Shown here: piece by piece, positions 26,001-37,579 of the stretch
Layout of the letters: each line of letters begins with the position of its first letter
Numbering within the stretch: position 1 is the first letter of the stretch
DNA from: Monilinia fructicola
Taxonomy: Eukaryota; Ascomycota; Leotiomycetes; Helotiales; Sclerotiniaceae
Assembly: GCA_008692225.1 (NCBI GenBank)
Contig: VICG01000007.1
Location: 1,275,501 to 1,339,500 of the forward strand
Direction of reading: 5' to 3'
DNA: 64,000 nucleotides
Translations under genes and position numbers: made by a program
Notes under the pieces: model-generated
The model's input: the letters and a program-made list of their open reading frames with translations, nothing else
Told to the model about the DNA's origin: nothing
Database searches by the model: none

Positions 26001-29000
26001 ATGCTGACTCGAGGCCCGGTCGGTGACTCCAGACTTTTATTGGGTTGCATTGTCTCTGCTTGGGTTACCGAAGATGCTGCCACTAGCTCTTTGGGGCCCG
26101 GTTGCTCTTCTGGGGCATCGTAAAAGGCCGCGTCAGCACTATTCGATCGTGTACTCCTTGGCTGTCCAGCTAGGACGGAAGGTTGGTTTGTTGTAGATTC
26201 GGCATCAATCAGATATTGGTTAGTTTGCTCGTCATTGGCAGAGTGTCCCTCTTCATCAACATGAGTGGCATGGTAAATATCCCGTGTGGGTTGATACGTA
26301 CTGGTGAGTTCCGGAGATTTTACAATGTAGTGCTCTTCCGTTCCATCGGGAGCTAAAATCTCACCTGCATCTTCACGTGATAATACATTCGTTTCCTCCA
26401 CGTGTGTCGCTTGCGCTTCCTCATCGCTCGGAGGAACGTCTACTATCCCGGCTGAAGTAAGCACATCCGATGGAATCGACATTCGTGAGCGGTTTGCTGA
26501 TTCGAATGGTATATTTTGCTCTGCATGTCGACCAGGGTCCGTTCGGCCCGTAGCTCTGGACAAGTTGAGTGCCAGGCTCCACGATGAACGATTAGGGTTT
26601 CTCGGCTTGGGAGGGGGACTTGTCTATAAAAGGGTTAAAACTTAGCCGTGGAACACTCATGATGATGGGCCACATAGCAAAGAGAAAAACAATTGTGATG
26701 GGCTGGATTTTTCCTTAGTGGTACACACCCCGCCAGGGAGGATTTGGGAATGCAGTAAGCATTCACCCACGCTAAATAAGCAAAACGATCAAAAACATCA
26801 AAAATAGAACGCCCAAACACCCCGTATCCAACCCAGAAGGAGATGTTAATCTACCTTATCACTACTACCGGCCGCACGAAGCCTATTCTTTCCCTTTGCC
26901 AGTAATCCTTTACCTGCCTGGAAACCTGCTTTTCCAGCCTTCCCACCAAACATCCCAGCGCTGTGAAGGAACTCTTTTCCTTTCGCTTGAACTTGTTGTG
27001 TTGTAATTTTGGCATGAGCTGGTGAGAAGCCTTGCTGAATGCCAGAAGACACTGGTGCTGATGATTGTGATGTGGCACTAGCATTCAAATACTGTTGATG
27101 ATAGGGTGACTGCAGTCCCCCTAGCCCACTCTTAGTATATCTTCGTGTTGAGCCAGTGGGTGCACTTGATCTGAAACCTCCATAGGATTCCGTGACATCA
27201 TGATGCTCTGGCTGCTCAGCCTTCAAGGCAGAAATCCACTCATGAATACCCGAGTCCATAGCTGCGAAACGTTCTCTCGTTTCATCGAACGCATGAACTC
27301 TTTCATGAACATCTTTCATAGCTACAATTTCTTTGAACGTCAAAATCTTACCCAGGTTGGATGTCCGAAGAGAGTTAGCAGATCCACGTCGAAGAGGCGA
27401 GATGTCGCGTGCTGTGAGAGGACTGGGGTTGCTCGCTGGAGAGTGGGGATTGGAACCGAGTGGATCGATCGATAGATCTAATGTGGACCCATACGCAGGC
27501 TGTTCGTTCTCGTGAGCTTGGGTGATTGGATATAACGCCGATTGCGATTGGTCTTTTTCTTGGGCCAAGGAGACATTAAACGTCGGTGGAGATTCATGGT
27601 GACTGGGTTGTGAAGTGGTAGCGGCAGTAGCACCTTCAAGGACCGCGGTACCAGTGCCCAAGACGGCATCTCTTTCAAGGTGTTCATCACCTTGCACAGG
27701 TTCTGTCAATACTTCCTTCTCCATATATGGCTCAGGATCAAGTTGCTGAAGTTCTTCGTGCGACACATCAGCATTTTCAATAGGAGCCTCAACATGGCTT
27801 TGAGGCAGCTCAGGCGTGGTGATGTCTGGTTGGTCTATGCTTTCCAGACTCCTTTCCCAGGAGAATCGCTTGGGTAAGGGAGGACGAGTTTGTTGCTTTG
27901 ATATTCTATGAGAGCTGAGGGGTCTGATCTCTGGCATATCGGCTGGAATAGTTTGCTCCATCGGCGCCATAGGAGGAGAAGATGTCGTCGCCATCGGAGA
28001 TGAGTGTTCTTCATCAGCCGTATCATTCCAGTAATCATCATATACATCTGTCAAGTACGCGCTTTCGCGTGGTTGATCCGCATCGGTTGGATCACGTCTT
28101 TCGCGCAAATTATCGTTGGCCAACCCTGACGACTCTAAAGGGAGTGGTGATAAACTTCTCACTATTTCTCTGCGAAGCTTTTCGTTTTCTTCATCCAGCG
28201 GTCCAGTGTCCGTACCGCTAAACGTCGGTAAGACTTCAGGCTGTGAAGGTGCACGAAGAGGCGGATCGGGACTGGTGCTATCTCCTGTATGATGCTGCAA
28301 ATCGACAGTTGGACTTGGGGGGTCTTCGGGAATAGCTTCATCATTAGAGGCCGAGGCTTCCTTTGTGGGTACGAGGGGTGGAGATGGTGGGGGGATAGAT
28401 TCAACTGCGACATCAGGATCTAATTGAGTTTCTGGCGAAGCTTCTTCCAGAGTAGGAATGAGTTCCGGATGTGGAGTCATGGCAGAATGTACATTCCCAT
28501 CCGGATCCGGTGTTGGCATAGAGTCAGATTTCACACCAAGCGTAACACATGCTGCTTCTAAAGACGAGCCCGGCAGAGAATGCTTCGTGGTCGTAGGTGT
28601 CAGGTCTACAGCTGCGATATCTTGAACCGGATCATCGGATGGTTGCGGACTAGATGATCGAACGCTCTCTGGCTGGGCAGTGCTCGTGGTTGCCGTTGTT
28701 GTATAAGATTGCCATCCACCAGGTAGCTGAGGTCGAAAGCTGGCCTCACGGTTGAGAATTGGGCGCGCAGGTTCTTCATCCTCGTGATCACTCTCACCTT
28801 CTCCAACGTCGGCAGGAGATGCGGAAGATATCCAGGCGTGTTCTCCCATTGAGATTCTTTTAGATGCATCATTGAGATCAGGTGTTCTAGCTGGGCTATT
28901 ACCCGGACTGGGGGTGCTGATATCACGTCGATGGCCTGGAATAAAGGTTGGAGGAAGCATCTCCTCGGCATTTTCGTGTTCAACATTTTGAGAAGCGGGA

Positions 29001-30843
29001 GAGCTTGGTTCAACTAATTCCATGATAGCGGGAGTTGACGTTTCACGATGTCGATGATCCGCAACCGTGGTAGTGCTTGGACCACGGCTCATGATAGGAC
29101 TAATCCCGGTGGTCCCAGTACTTTCGCTATCAGATCTCTTCACTTCACTTCCAGTCTTGGAGACTGGGGTCGGAGGAACCGAATTGTCACTGGTCGTATC
29201 GAATGCTTGGTTCACAACGGACCTAAATCCAAAGGATGGCTGACTTCGTAAAGATGTATCACCTGGCTGCTTGGAATCTTCTGGGGTCGGGGGCTCCGGC
29301 TGTCCCATGATGGTTTCTGTTGGAGGAGAGGCTCCATCATTAGGCTTTGATGGAGAGAAAAAGTCGGCTCCAAAGACGGAAATACGATGCAAATCTGGGA
29401 GCTGAGGGCTTGTGACTTTGTTTTCTGTTGGGGGGATTGATGTCTCTTGGTCTGACGAGGGAATATCATTAGCATTAAACCCATCGAAACCATATTCACT
29501 CTTGCGTTCCTTAACGGGCTCCAGGATTGGGATTAAACGTTTTCCAGATTCGGATCCTTCCTCGTCAAAGTTATATCTTCCTCGATTTCCAGGTCCTAAA
29601 CTATCAGAACTCGATCTTTCACGAATGACTCCTTGGCCCGGGGAATGTGATCTGTCACTCGACCGTTCCATCATAAGAGAGTTCACACTCGGTCTAGCAG
29701 AATCTAAAGATGAACGCTCCTTTTCTTGCTTTTGTTCTTCAACTCGACGGTAGATATCCGCTGGCCTGATAAACGGTAAAGTTTTAGTATTTGACGCACC
29801 TGGGGTTACGGTCGGCCGAGCGGCGGAGCCAGGGGAAGGTGACGGTCCCGCGTTTGTGAGTAATGGTTGCGCTAGAGTTTCTTGTGACCTTTGATGAATC
29901 CGCTGGGCCTCTATTCCTATTGTACTCAGGCTACTCTTTCGCGCGGGGAATTTGGTAGTTGGAACTTCGTTCGTTGCACTTTGGGGGGCAGGCGAAGGTC
30001 GCATGGTCAATGGAGCCGGCACTGCGGATGGTGAAAAGTCCCTAGAAGTTTCGTAATCGCTCAGTGTATTGACCGAGCCCGCTGACAGGAGCGACGAATC
30101 ATTAGTATCGGTGCGGGTTGGCAAGGACATTGGGTCATTGTTATATGGAGCTTCGGGTGGCGCGGGATTGGCAGACAGCGAGGGCTTTCGCAATCCGGTC
30201 GGAGATACCTGCTGCGTAGAGATATGTAGGATTGGAGGGCCACTTGGATCGCGAGTATGCCGGATACCCCCAACGCCCATTTGAGAAAATCGGGTTGAAG
30301 GTGTAACTGATGAATCGGCCGATGGAGGGGGGGACGCTATGGGTGCGACTGATTCTTGCCGAATGGTCGAATTTGAAAAGTGCCTTATCTCATCATCTGC
30401 TTCGAAAGAATTCCTTCTGTTCAATGCGCTGCCCGCAGAAGCGGATGGAAGATTGCCATAACTCTTCTGACTTCGATCCTGTGATATTCCCCTCGCGCTA
30501 GTAAGGCCCTGACCTTGTTGACGCAGACCGGTAGGTTTTGATAGGGATGCTGAAGCCGGCTTTGGCTCGTTGCCATATGCATCATAAGGATCATAGTCAT
30601 CAGCATCTCCCCAGTCATCACCTCCATAATCTATCTTCTTTGCCTCGGCCCATTTTTTGGTCTTTTTGTCGATTGACGTTCGCTCGATAAGATATGGGGG
30701 TATTTGAACCTGAAGACATCGGACTCCTGGTGGTATGTGGTTTAGAAAAGGTGATGTGTTGAATGGAATTACGTGAAATGGTGTGAAGAAGCTTACATTA
30801 ATGATCCGTTCTGGTCCGAGGGGGGAATATATGGCCTCGCCAT
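23099..30843 (-). CDS. Giant disordered Ser/Pro-rich protein (~2,470 aa), unknown function
   Basis: Two long minus-strand frames form one gene: 30709-26855 and 26623-23099. The 231-bp intron between them has an AAG/GTAGAT donor, a TATAG acceptor and a CTAAG branch site about 20 nt upstream of it. The join is in frame (SSDK to TSPPPKPRNP), the second frame has no ATG at its beginning, and both halves have the same composition. A first exon probably starts at the ATG at 30843 (MARPYIPP), with a GTAAGC donor at 30796 and a CAG acceptor at 30710, but the phase is off by one (see findings). Islands of apparent conservation are IPPYLIERTSIDKKTKKWAE, the acidic GGDDWGDADDYDPYDAYG, ILTFKEIVAMKDVHERVHAF with DSGIHEWISALKAEQPEH, a Gly/Lys repeat (GKAGKAGFQAGKGLLAKGK), a His-rich HRHHHHRRHG and the C-terminal YPGMEWNPYASG. 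The rest is disordered. No membrane segment. Possibly a scaffold; no function is claimed. Confidence 0.82.
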
Positions 30844-31048
30844 GATGCGACAACAAACATTAATTTCTCGCGATCCACGAGAGAATCATATTTTTGACCA
30901 TAAAAAGGATAAGGAAGTCGTAGGATTTATTGAGACGGGATGATGTACGGAAATATAAAATGAGGTTGTAGGAAACGGTAGGACGAAAGGGTTATTTATG
31001 AGTTGTGGATCTGATAATTATGATATGAAAGATATGAAGATATGGTTT

Positions 31049-31152
31049 GATGTGATTTGATTGATGTATGTGATTTGATTTGATTTGATTTGATTTGATT
31101 GAATTTGATTTGATTTTTGATTTGATTTGATTTGATATGATTTGATTTGATC
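31049..31152. repeat. TTTGA-type tandem repeat
   Basis: Roughly 100 bases made of degenerate repeats of the pentamer TTTGA. The complementary repeat (AAATC)n occurs at 36504-36535. Confidence 0.8.
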
Positions 31153-31211
31153 ATATAAACCTAGGTAGGTACCGGTACAAGTAGGTCGGTAGCTGGAGGT
31201 ACTACTCTCTA

Positions 31212-31442
31212 CTCTCCCCCCCCCGGAATAAATGTTAATTGATGGATCCTCCCCAATTTGCTTCATCTGATTGGTTATAATTCTTTGCACAAGCCAGATT
31301 TTGATCTTTTAGTTGAATCAGGGTGGAATTTAGCAAATTTTTATTCTTGGGCTGTGGCAAAATCAAGGTCCAATGATAAAAACTATTTGCTAGATTTATA
31401 TGGGCCGACCCATACTTTAACATTTATTCCGGGGGGGGAGAG
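31212..31442. mobile_element. 231-bp MITE-like element with 26-27 bp terminal inverted repeats
   Basis: The left end reads CTCT, nine C, then GGAATAAATGTTAA. The right end is its exact inverse apart from having eight C. Both ends abut TA (31210-31211 and 31443-31444), the target duplication of Tc1/mariner-Fot1-pogo transposases. The interior carries no coding frame of note, so it is a non-autonomous miniature element. The near-perfect ends suggest a fairly recent insertion. Confidence 0.8.
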
Positions 31443-32382
31443 TAGGTCCCTAGGTAGTCACAAGTAACAAGGTATCGATCGTATCGTATCGGAAATCTTC
31501 AGATGAATGTTGTGGCTGCGTTGATTGCCCAGTTTCTTGGAAAGGAATGGGTGTGAGGGGAGGAGGGTTACAGGATTCCAGGTTCTTTGCGCACACCTGC
31601 AAGCAGTAGAAGAAGAAGATGGAGCGATAAAGGACTTTATCATTCAAGGTACGTACTGGATGTATCCATGGATGGATGAGGTGGGCAAGGAAGGACAAAA
31701 GGAAGGGTAAGAAGGGTACTGTAAGAAGGGTAAGAAGGGTAAGGAAGACAAGGGTATTTGAAGTGCAAGGTTATATGTAGAAAGGATGAAACAATCAAAC
31801 TTTAAGACGAGATATTTAAGAAGTCGATTTTTGTCATGTTACCCCTTCTTTGAAATGAGATGATGATTGTTGGAAATGATGTTTAAAGGTACTACTCGAG
31901 TAGGTAGGTAGGGAGGGAGGTAGAGAGGAGGGAGGTATGTAGGCGAAGGGTATATATATAAATGGAAGGGATGTCTGTAGCTGGAGACAGTAGAGAGTAA
32001 AGAGTGTAGACAATCAAAGTAAGAAGGAGTAGATAAATAATAAACAGATCCAGATAGATGAATAGATAAATGGACAGATAAATAAATATAGTAACGGTAA
32101 TTAAAATTGATTGATTGATTTTGGTAATTATTATTTCTCCTTCAATACAAGTCACCTGGGCAGCCATAGATGATATAATTAATGCCGATGATATTGATAT
32201 CCTTCATCTATAGAGTACCTAGGTCCCTTATCTACTTAGTACTTTTAAGGTTCTATATATAAAAGAAGTTATATATTTTATTAAAATTCCAAGGAAAGCT
32301 TAAGCCATCTGGGTAACTTTAAATTAATTATTAAACGAATATAGTAAATAATAATTATTTATTATCTTTAATCTTCCAAGGT

Positions 32383-32445
32383 TATTATAAGTGTTATAAG
32401 TATTATAAGTATTATAAGTATTATAAGTATTATAAGTATTATTAT
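32383..32445. repeat. TATAAGTAT tandem repeat
   Basis: About six copies of a 9- to 10-base unit (TATTATAAG) in a row. Confidence 0.8.
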
Positions 32446-32603
32446 AATTCTTTTTCTTCTTATTCTATTTAGATACATCCCTATTTATAGGTATAATACT
32501 AGGCAAATAATAATCTATATATATCCATACCTAGTGTGTATATTCATATACTCGTAAATCATATTCATCATCTAGATAGATGGAATTGTATCTATTGTAT
32601 CTA

Positions 32604-33399
32604 CTCGGGGGGGGTTTAAAAGAGGCATACGTAAAAAATATAACTTATAATTATTCAACGGAACCTTAATATAATTTTATAAGATTTATAGGTATTATAG
32701 ATTTAGTATTTTTATATTTGTTATAAAAATTTTATATTATAAAATCTAATATTGAATAGATAATAATATAATAAAATGTATGAATATTGAAAATTTAGTA
32801 AAAAATTAGAGATATATAAAAATATTAAATAATTTAACGAATATTATAATTAAACTTATAAAATTCTATTAAATAATAAAATAAAAGCTAAACTTTAAAT
32901 AGCTTATTTTAGAATTTTAATATCTTCATTAATACTCAAAATATATACTAATAAAATTAAAAATATAAGAAAATTTATAAGTTTTTAAAGGGATAAATTC
33001 GCTTATTTGGATTATATAAATATATTTTTTTATTAAAAATTAGAATTTTTTGCTTTTTATATCAATATATATATTAGTATAATAGATAATATTAAATTTA
33101 AAAAATATTTAATAAAACTTTAAAGATTATATTATTTTTCTATGATTTTATTTTTTAAAATTTATATATCGTTGAATTTTAAATTAATATATTGATAAAT
33201 TTTTAAATTTTCTAAAATCACTAACTTTATAATATTATTATTCTCTTAAAAATTATTTTTATAGTATAAAAACTTTATAAAAAGATATTAAAATACTAAA
33301 TCTAATATATATATATAAATAATATAAGATTGTATTAAAGTTTCGTTGAATAATTATAAGTTTTATATTCGCCTATGCCTCTTTTAAAACGCGCCCGAG
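32604..33399. mobile_element. 796-bp AT-rich inverted-repeat (fold-back) element
   Basis: The left end CTCGGGGGGGGTTTAAAAGA and the inverted right end CTCGGGCGCGTTTTAAAAGA match for about 70 bp (shared GAGGCATA, AACTTATAATTATTCAACG). Both ends abut TA (32602-32603 and 33400-33401). The interior is extremely AT-rich. Diverged inverted similarity continues inwards through a shared TTAGATTTAGTATTTT-like stretch for at least another 60-100 bp, so the element may be one long decayed palindrome. No coding frame survives. A TA-inserting element later eroded by C-to-T mutation (RIP-like) explains the composition; this is inference. Confidence 0.75.
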
Positions 33400-33587
33400 T
33401 ATACCTCCTAGATACTCACCTGCCTACTCACGGCCTCTTCTAGATAACAATCACCTCCAGCTGCATCATAAAATACCTACCAACCCACCCCACAGACAGT
33501 CGTTGGAACTCAGCCACATCCATCCTTGGAAGAATCGGGGGAAACTCAAACTCAATTCTTCTGCGCCTCGTAACGTGACGTGCTTTA

Positions 33588-33748
33588 TTACGGTACAGAG
33601 TATTAAATGATTCCTTTATTTCATACCGTACACTGTACAGTATCCATGGATGTAAGATCTTAGATGAATAAACCTTCCAAGGTTATCCACGTACCTAATT
33701 ACCTACGGTACAGAGTATGGATCCATGGATGCTGACTGTACTCCGTAA
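33588..33748. repeat. Possible 161-bp element with TTACGG/CCGTAA ends
   Basis: Begins TTACGGTACAGAGTAT and ends GACTGTACTCCGTAA, an imperfect inverted pair. The internal direct repeat ACGGTACAGAGTAT recurs about 120 bp later next to a repeated CCATGGATG. No clear target duplication was found, so this is tentative. Confidence 0.3.
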
Positions 33749-34556
33749 GCCACCGCTGCGTAAAATACCCGTCGTGTCGATACTGTATCAATAATACAAA
33801 GGTCCTGCTTTAGCTGTTTTGTATACGGGCCAAACTTACAGCCAACATTAATCAAGTTAATCTCCCGAGGCCCGGGGTCTCTTTGATTTGATTAACCCAT
33901 CAGTGAGCGGCCGACCGAGTGACCGACCGAGTGACCGACCTACAGTAGTGACCTTCTCCATCGGCTTTTAATAAGGCTGGAATGGCCCGGGGCAGCTAGT
34001 ATGTAGGTAGGTGGGTAATAATTACCTACAGAGTAGATAGATCTTGATCTTACCTTTCTTTACCTTCCTTGCCCTGCCCTGCCTGCCCTGCCTTGCCTTG
34101 CCTTGCCTACTATACCTACCCAAGTATCTACTATGTACACGATCAACAGTAAAGGCACTGAGTAGGTACTATATAAATTATTACCGTACTGTGTGCTAGT
34201 ACTCGCGTAGATATGGATAGATCCATACAATGGTTCCAATTAATATTGTTGTCATTTTATTCTAATCACAAGATTTCCAAGGTCTATTAAATATCAAAAA
34301 TTACACCATCAAGGAATACAGATATAATAAATAACATCAACATCCATCCATCTATCGATAATCAACCAATATTAATAGATAACATAACCCGAAACAACAA
34401 ACTGTCCTATTTATCAATCTTAGATAATTTATTAGTTCTATTTCCTATTTTTTATTTCCTATTTCCTATTTCCTATCCAATTACCTATCTACTGTAGGTG
34501 CCTAGTACTTTCATACACCCACTTCATTAATTCACATTAAACACATCTTAATAACT

Positions 34557-34600
34557 TCAACTTCAACTTCAACTACAACTACAACTACAACTACAACTAT
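34557..34600. repeat. AACTAC tandem repeat in SED5 5' region
   Basis: Repeats of AACTTC then AACTAC, about seven units, within the presumed SED5 promoter or 5' UTR. Confidence 0.75.
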
Positions 34601-34973
34601 CGAAATATTATCTGAATCAAGACTTCACATCAATACCACGCATATCACGCATATCACCAGATAATTTATGTGTCTTTCTACCTGTAGTATACAACATCCC
34701 GTTCGCCTCCACATATTGTACCTATAAAACCATCTACTCGAGTAATAATTAATTAAAGTTTGACTTGCGCATCAAGCTCCAACTAACACAAACAACAATC
34801 CGAGCCACCGACCTCGATCAAAGAACGTAATCCCTCACTCAACATACCATACCTCGAATCTCACTTACAAAGAGAAACACTCTACACCTAATCCACCCAG
34901 ACAATAAATCTGCATAACTTCTTTATACCATCGCAGGACATTAAGCACAACATATTCACAGACATCCGCCGCG

Positions 34974-36084
34974 ATGGCCGTCGCATCCATACAGGACAGA
35001 ACAAATGAGTTCCGATCCGTGCTGTCACAAGTACAAAAGAGACAGGCATCATCCAAAGTAGGAGCTCAGAGGCAATCACTTCTTTCCGATTCGCAAAAGG
35101 CCGCGGCAAATGGAGATGCAAACACACACGGAAGGCCCAGGAGATCGGAGTTTGCGAGAAAGGCTGCAGAGATTGGGAGAGGGATAACGGGGACGATGGA
35201 GAAGTTACAAAAGTTGGCTGAATGTAAGATGAGATGCTCAGATGTCGAGAACATGGATATGATACTCAGGATGCAATACTGATCAAAACAGTGGCGAAAC
35301 GAAAAACCCTCTTCGATGACCGCCCGGTGGAAATCAACGAACTCACATTCATCATCAAACAAGACCTCTCCTCCCTCAACCAACAGATCTCGGGTCTCCA
35401 AAGCCTCACGCGAGCGCAACATCCCAAAGCCGATCAGGAAGGCGAGCACAACAAGAATGTCGTCTTCATGCTCCAAGGCAAACTCACCGACGTCTCCTCC
35501 AATTTCAAAGACGTGCTCGAGGTCCGCACCAAGAATATCCAGGCCTCGCGATCCCGAACCGAAAATTTTTGTTTCATCCGTCTCTTCCCATGTGCAACCG
35601 AATATGTCGCATTCCGCCAGTCCCCTCTACAGCACGCCCGCGAGAGGGAGTCCAGGGCCGGGCCAGGACCTGTTGAGTTTGAATCCGGTGGGGGATCAAC
35701 AGCTATTGATGATGGAAGAAGCGCAACCACAAAATGAATACATTCATCAACGAGGGGAAGCTATAGAGGGCAATCGAGAGGACGATTAGTGAACTCGGAG
35801 GGATCTTCGGACAGTTGGCTACCATGGTGTCGGAACAGAGCGAGATGATTCAAAGGATCGATGCCAACACCGAGGATGTGGTGGATAATGTTCAGGGAGC
35901 CCAGAGAGAGCTGCTGAAGTACTGGTCAAGCGTATCGGGCAATCGCTGGCTGATTGCCAAGATGTTTGGCGTCCTGATGATTTTCTTCTTGTGCGTCCCC
36001 TCCCCCCCTTTCCCCATCTCCAGCCGAGGATCCGAAGGAAGCTAACGCGTCACATGCAGACTTTGGGTTTTGATCGCGGCGTAG
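34974..36084 (+). CDS. SED5: Golgi t-SNARE syntaxin SED5, with two apparent frameshifts
   Basis: Exons 34974-35223, 35292-35990 and 36060-36084. Introns are 68 bp (CTGAT branch) and 70 bp (GTGCGT donor, CTAAC branch). Sed5/syntaxin-5 is the Qa-SNARE for ER-Golgi and intra-Golgi fusion. Visible are the N-terminal MAVASIQDRTNEFRSVL peptide, which in the family binds Sly1, then LAELAKRKTLFDDRPVEINE and the Habc helices. The SNARE helix runs from about EAIERTISEL to YWSSVSGNRW and contains the zero-layer Gln (SEMIQRID). A C-terminal tail anchor (FGVLMIFFLLWVLIAA) is completed by exon 3. The reading frame is broken twice. A T5 run at 35566-35570 needs T4 to pass from SRTENF to VSSVSSHV, and a G3 at 35768-35770 needs G2 to read AIEAIERTIS. 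Because this SNARE is essential in yeast and the restored frame matches the family throughout, these are most likely sequence errors. Confidence 0.9.
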
Positions 36085-36440
36085 AATGGATTTGCAACAT
36101 GCATGTCATGACCTAACGCGATGCGGGATGCATGGGATGAGGCAATTGTATTACTATCATTTTTGTAGATGAGATATCCCTTTTAATGAAAGCGTCACGA
36201 ACCGGCGTCGTCCTTTGAGAATCTTTCCTACCCTCATCAGATCAGATAGATAGACATCTTCTTGCTCGACCCATCCCAACTATAGTCACCGTCATTATAC
36301 CCCCTGTACTTATCGCTACATAGATCCCCTCCTCCATCCCCCTCCCCATCCTACCCCTTCCATCAATCGTCTCCCTCCCTCCCTCCAGCTAACCCCAAAC
36401 TCCTATCTTTCATGTGTATGTACTTGAGGATTTAGTATAT

Positions 36441-37009
36441 ATAGGTGTAGGTGTAGGTGTAGGTGTAGGTAGGTTTAGGAGGTGTGGATGTATACAGCCT
36501 ACCCAAATCAAATCAAATCAAATCAAATCAAATCAGCATCTTCCACCTCACCTCGTCTGTAATTCATCATTAGTGAGTGAGTGAGTGAGTGAGTGAGTGA
36601 TCTTGGTGTGATGTAAATAAGATTGCATATAAGGTCAGCATAGTATAATGTAATATAAGATGTTGATCTTCCGTTTTGTGTTTTTTTGGGGGGGGGGGTT
36701 TTATGGGGATGGGGTGAGGGGGGGAAGAGGGGGAAAGAGATTGAGGGGGTTGGATAGTTGGTTGGATAGTTGGTTGTTTACGTGTATGGATGGATCTATA
36801 TATATATATAGGTAGGTAGGTAGGTAGGTATATAAATGGGTAAACATCCCAAGCATGCCCATTCTCATTCAATAGTGTTGAATGCTCGATCTTGTCATTC
36901 TCTCGTGCTGATATTTTTGTTTTTCCTTCCTTTTCCCTTCCGCGGCGGGTTGGGAGGAGGGGGGCGGTGAGATTCTGCGTGTTGGTTTTGTGGAGGCTGT
37001 GGATATTGG

Positions 37010-37041
<32 letters not shown>
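36441..37041. repeat. Microsatellite cluster
   Basis: Contains (GTAGGT)n at 36441-36475, (AAATC)n at 36504-36535, (GTGA)n at 36573-36600, a G-run near 36688-36698, GGTAGGTAGG near 36811-36830 and (TC)n at 37011-37041. Dense unrelated simple repeats within 600 bases downstream of SED5. Confidence 0.85.
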
Positions 37042-37047
<6 letters not shown>

Positions 37048-37579
37048 TGCAGGTATGTGCATGTGTGCATCCGAATTCCCGGCCTTTCCCCGTTTCCCTG
37101 TCGATACGGTGCAGCTGCTTGGTACACTTCCCAGCCTGCAGAGTGCGGAAGCGGGTGTGCTAGCCGTCGCTCGTATCTGTATTCTTGGTGTATGGTATGG
37201 CATGTAGGAGTTGCAGATGGAGGGTTCCATCGAGGGTTTCGGGGCGTCTTGATCATGTGCTGATGAGTCTGAGTTGTGGCCTGGGGGGAGTGAGAGGGAT
37301 TACTGCGCGTCGTTTACTCGTGCTGGTTCGTTGCCGGCCCGGGGGCGTTCTTGTTGCGAGAAGTGTGATGTTTGTAGATGGACTTTGTGAATCCAAGTCA
37401 TGCTTATGGCAAGGTACGCCGTTGATCCCTGTGAAAGGCTGCGCTGGTATCCAACTTTAGGTTTGAAGGATTGTGGATTGTGATGAGGGAGGAAATATAT
37501 TGGGAGTATGAGGGGTAGCTCATGCGGATGTGTTTGTTTTGGGAGTGGTTGCTTCCAAGGTTGGTTGGTATAGTACCCC

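Larger units (their letters stand above)
30844..34973. other. 4.1-kb repeat-rich divergent spacer
   Basis: This separates the divergently transcribed giant gene (-) and SED5 (+) and should hold both promoters. It contains a TTTGA-type repeat (31.05-31.15 kb), two TA-flanked inverted-repeat elements (31212-31442 and 32604-33399), TATAAGTAT tandem repeats, a possible 161-bp TTACGG-ended element, and two copies of the TACTCGAGTA palindrome (31893 and 34735). No protein-coding gene is seen. Confidence 0.7.

Noticed and set aside
31049..36535. (TTTGA)n at 31.05 kb and (AAATC)n at 36.5 kb as a large inverted repeat flanking the SED5 region
   Set aside because: These are simple-sequence tracts; similarity is limited to the pentamer and does not extend into unique sequence.
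36570..37263. Long frames on both strands (228 and 123 codons)
   Set aside because: They read through (GTGA)n, (TC)n and GGTAGG repeats and are antisense to each other; no coding signal outside the repeats.
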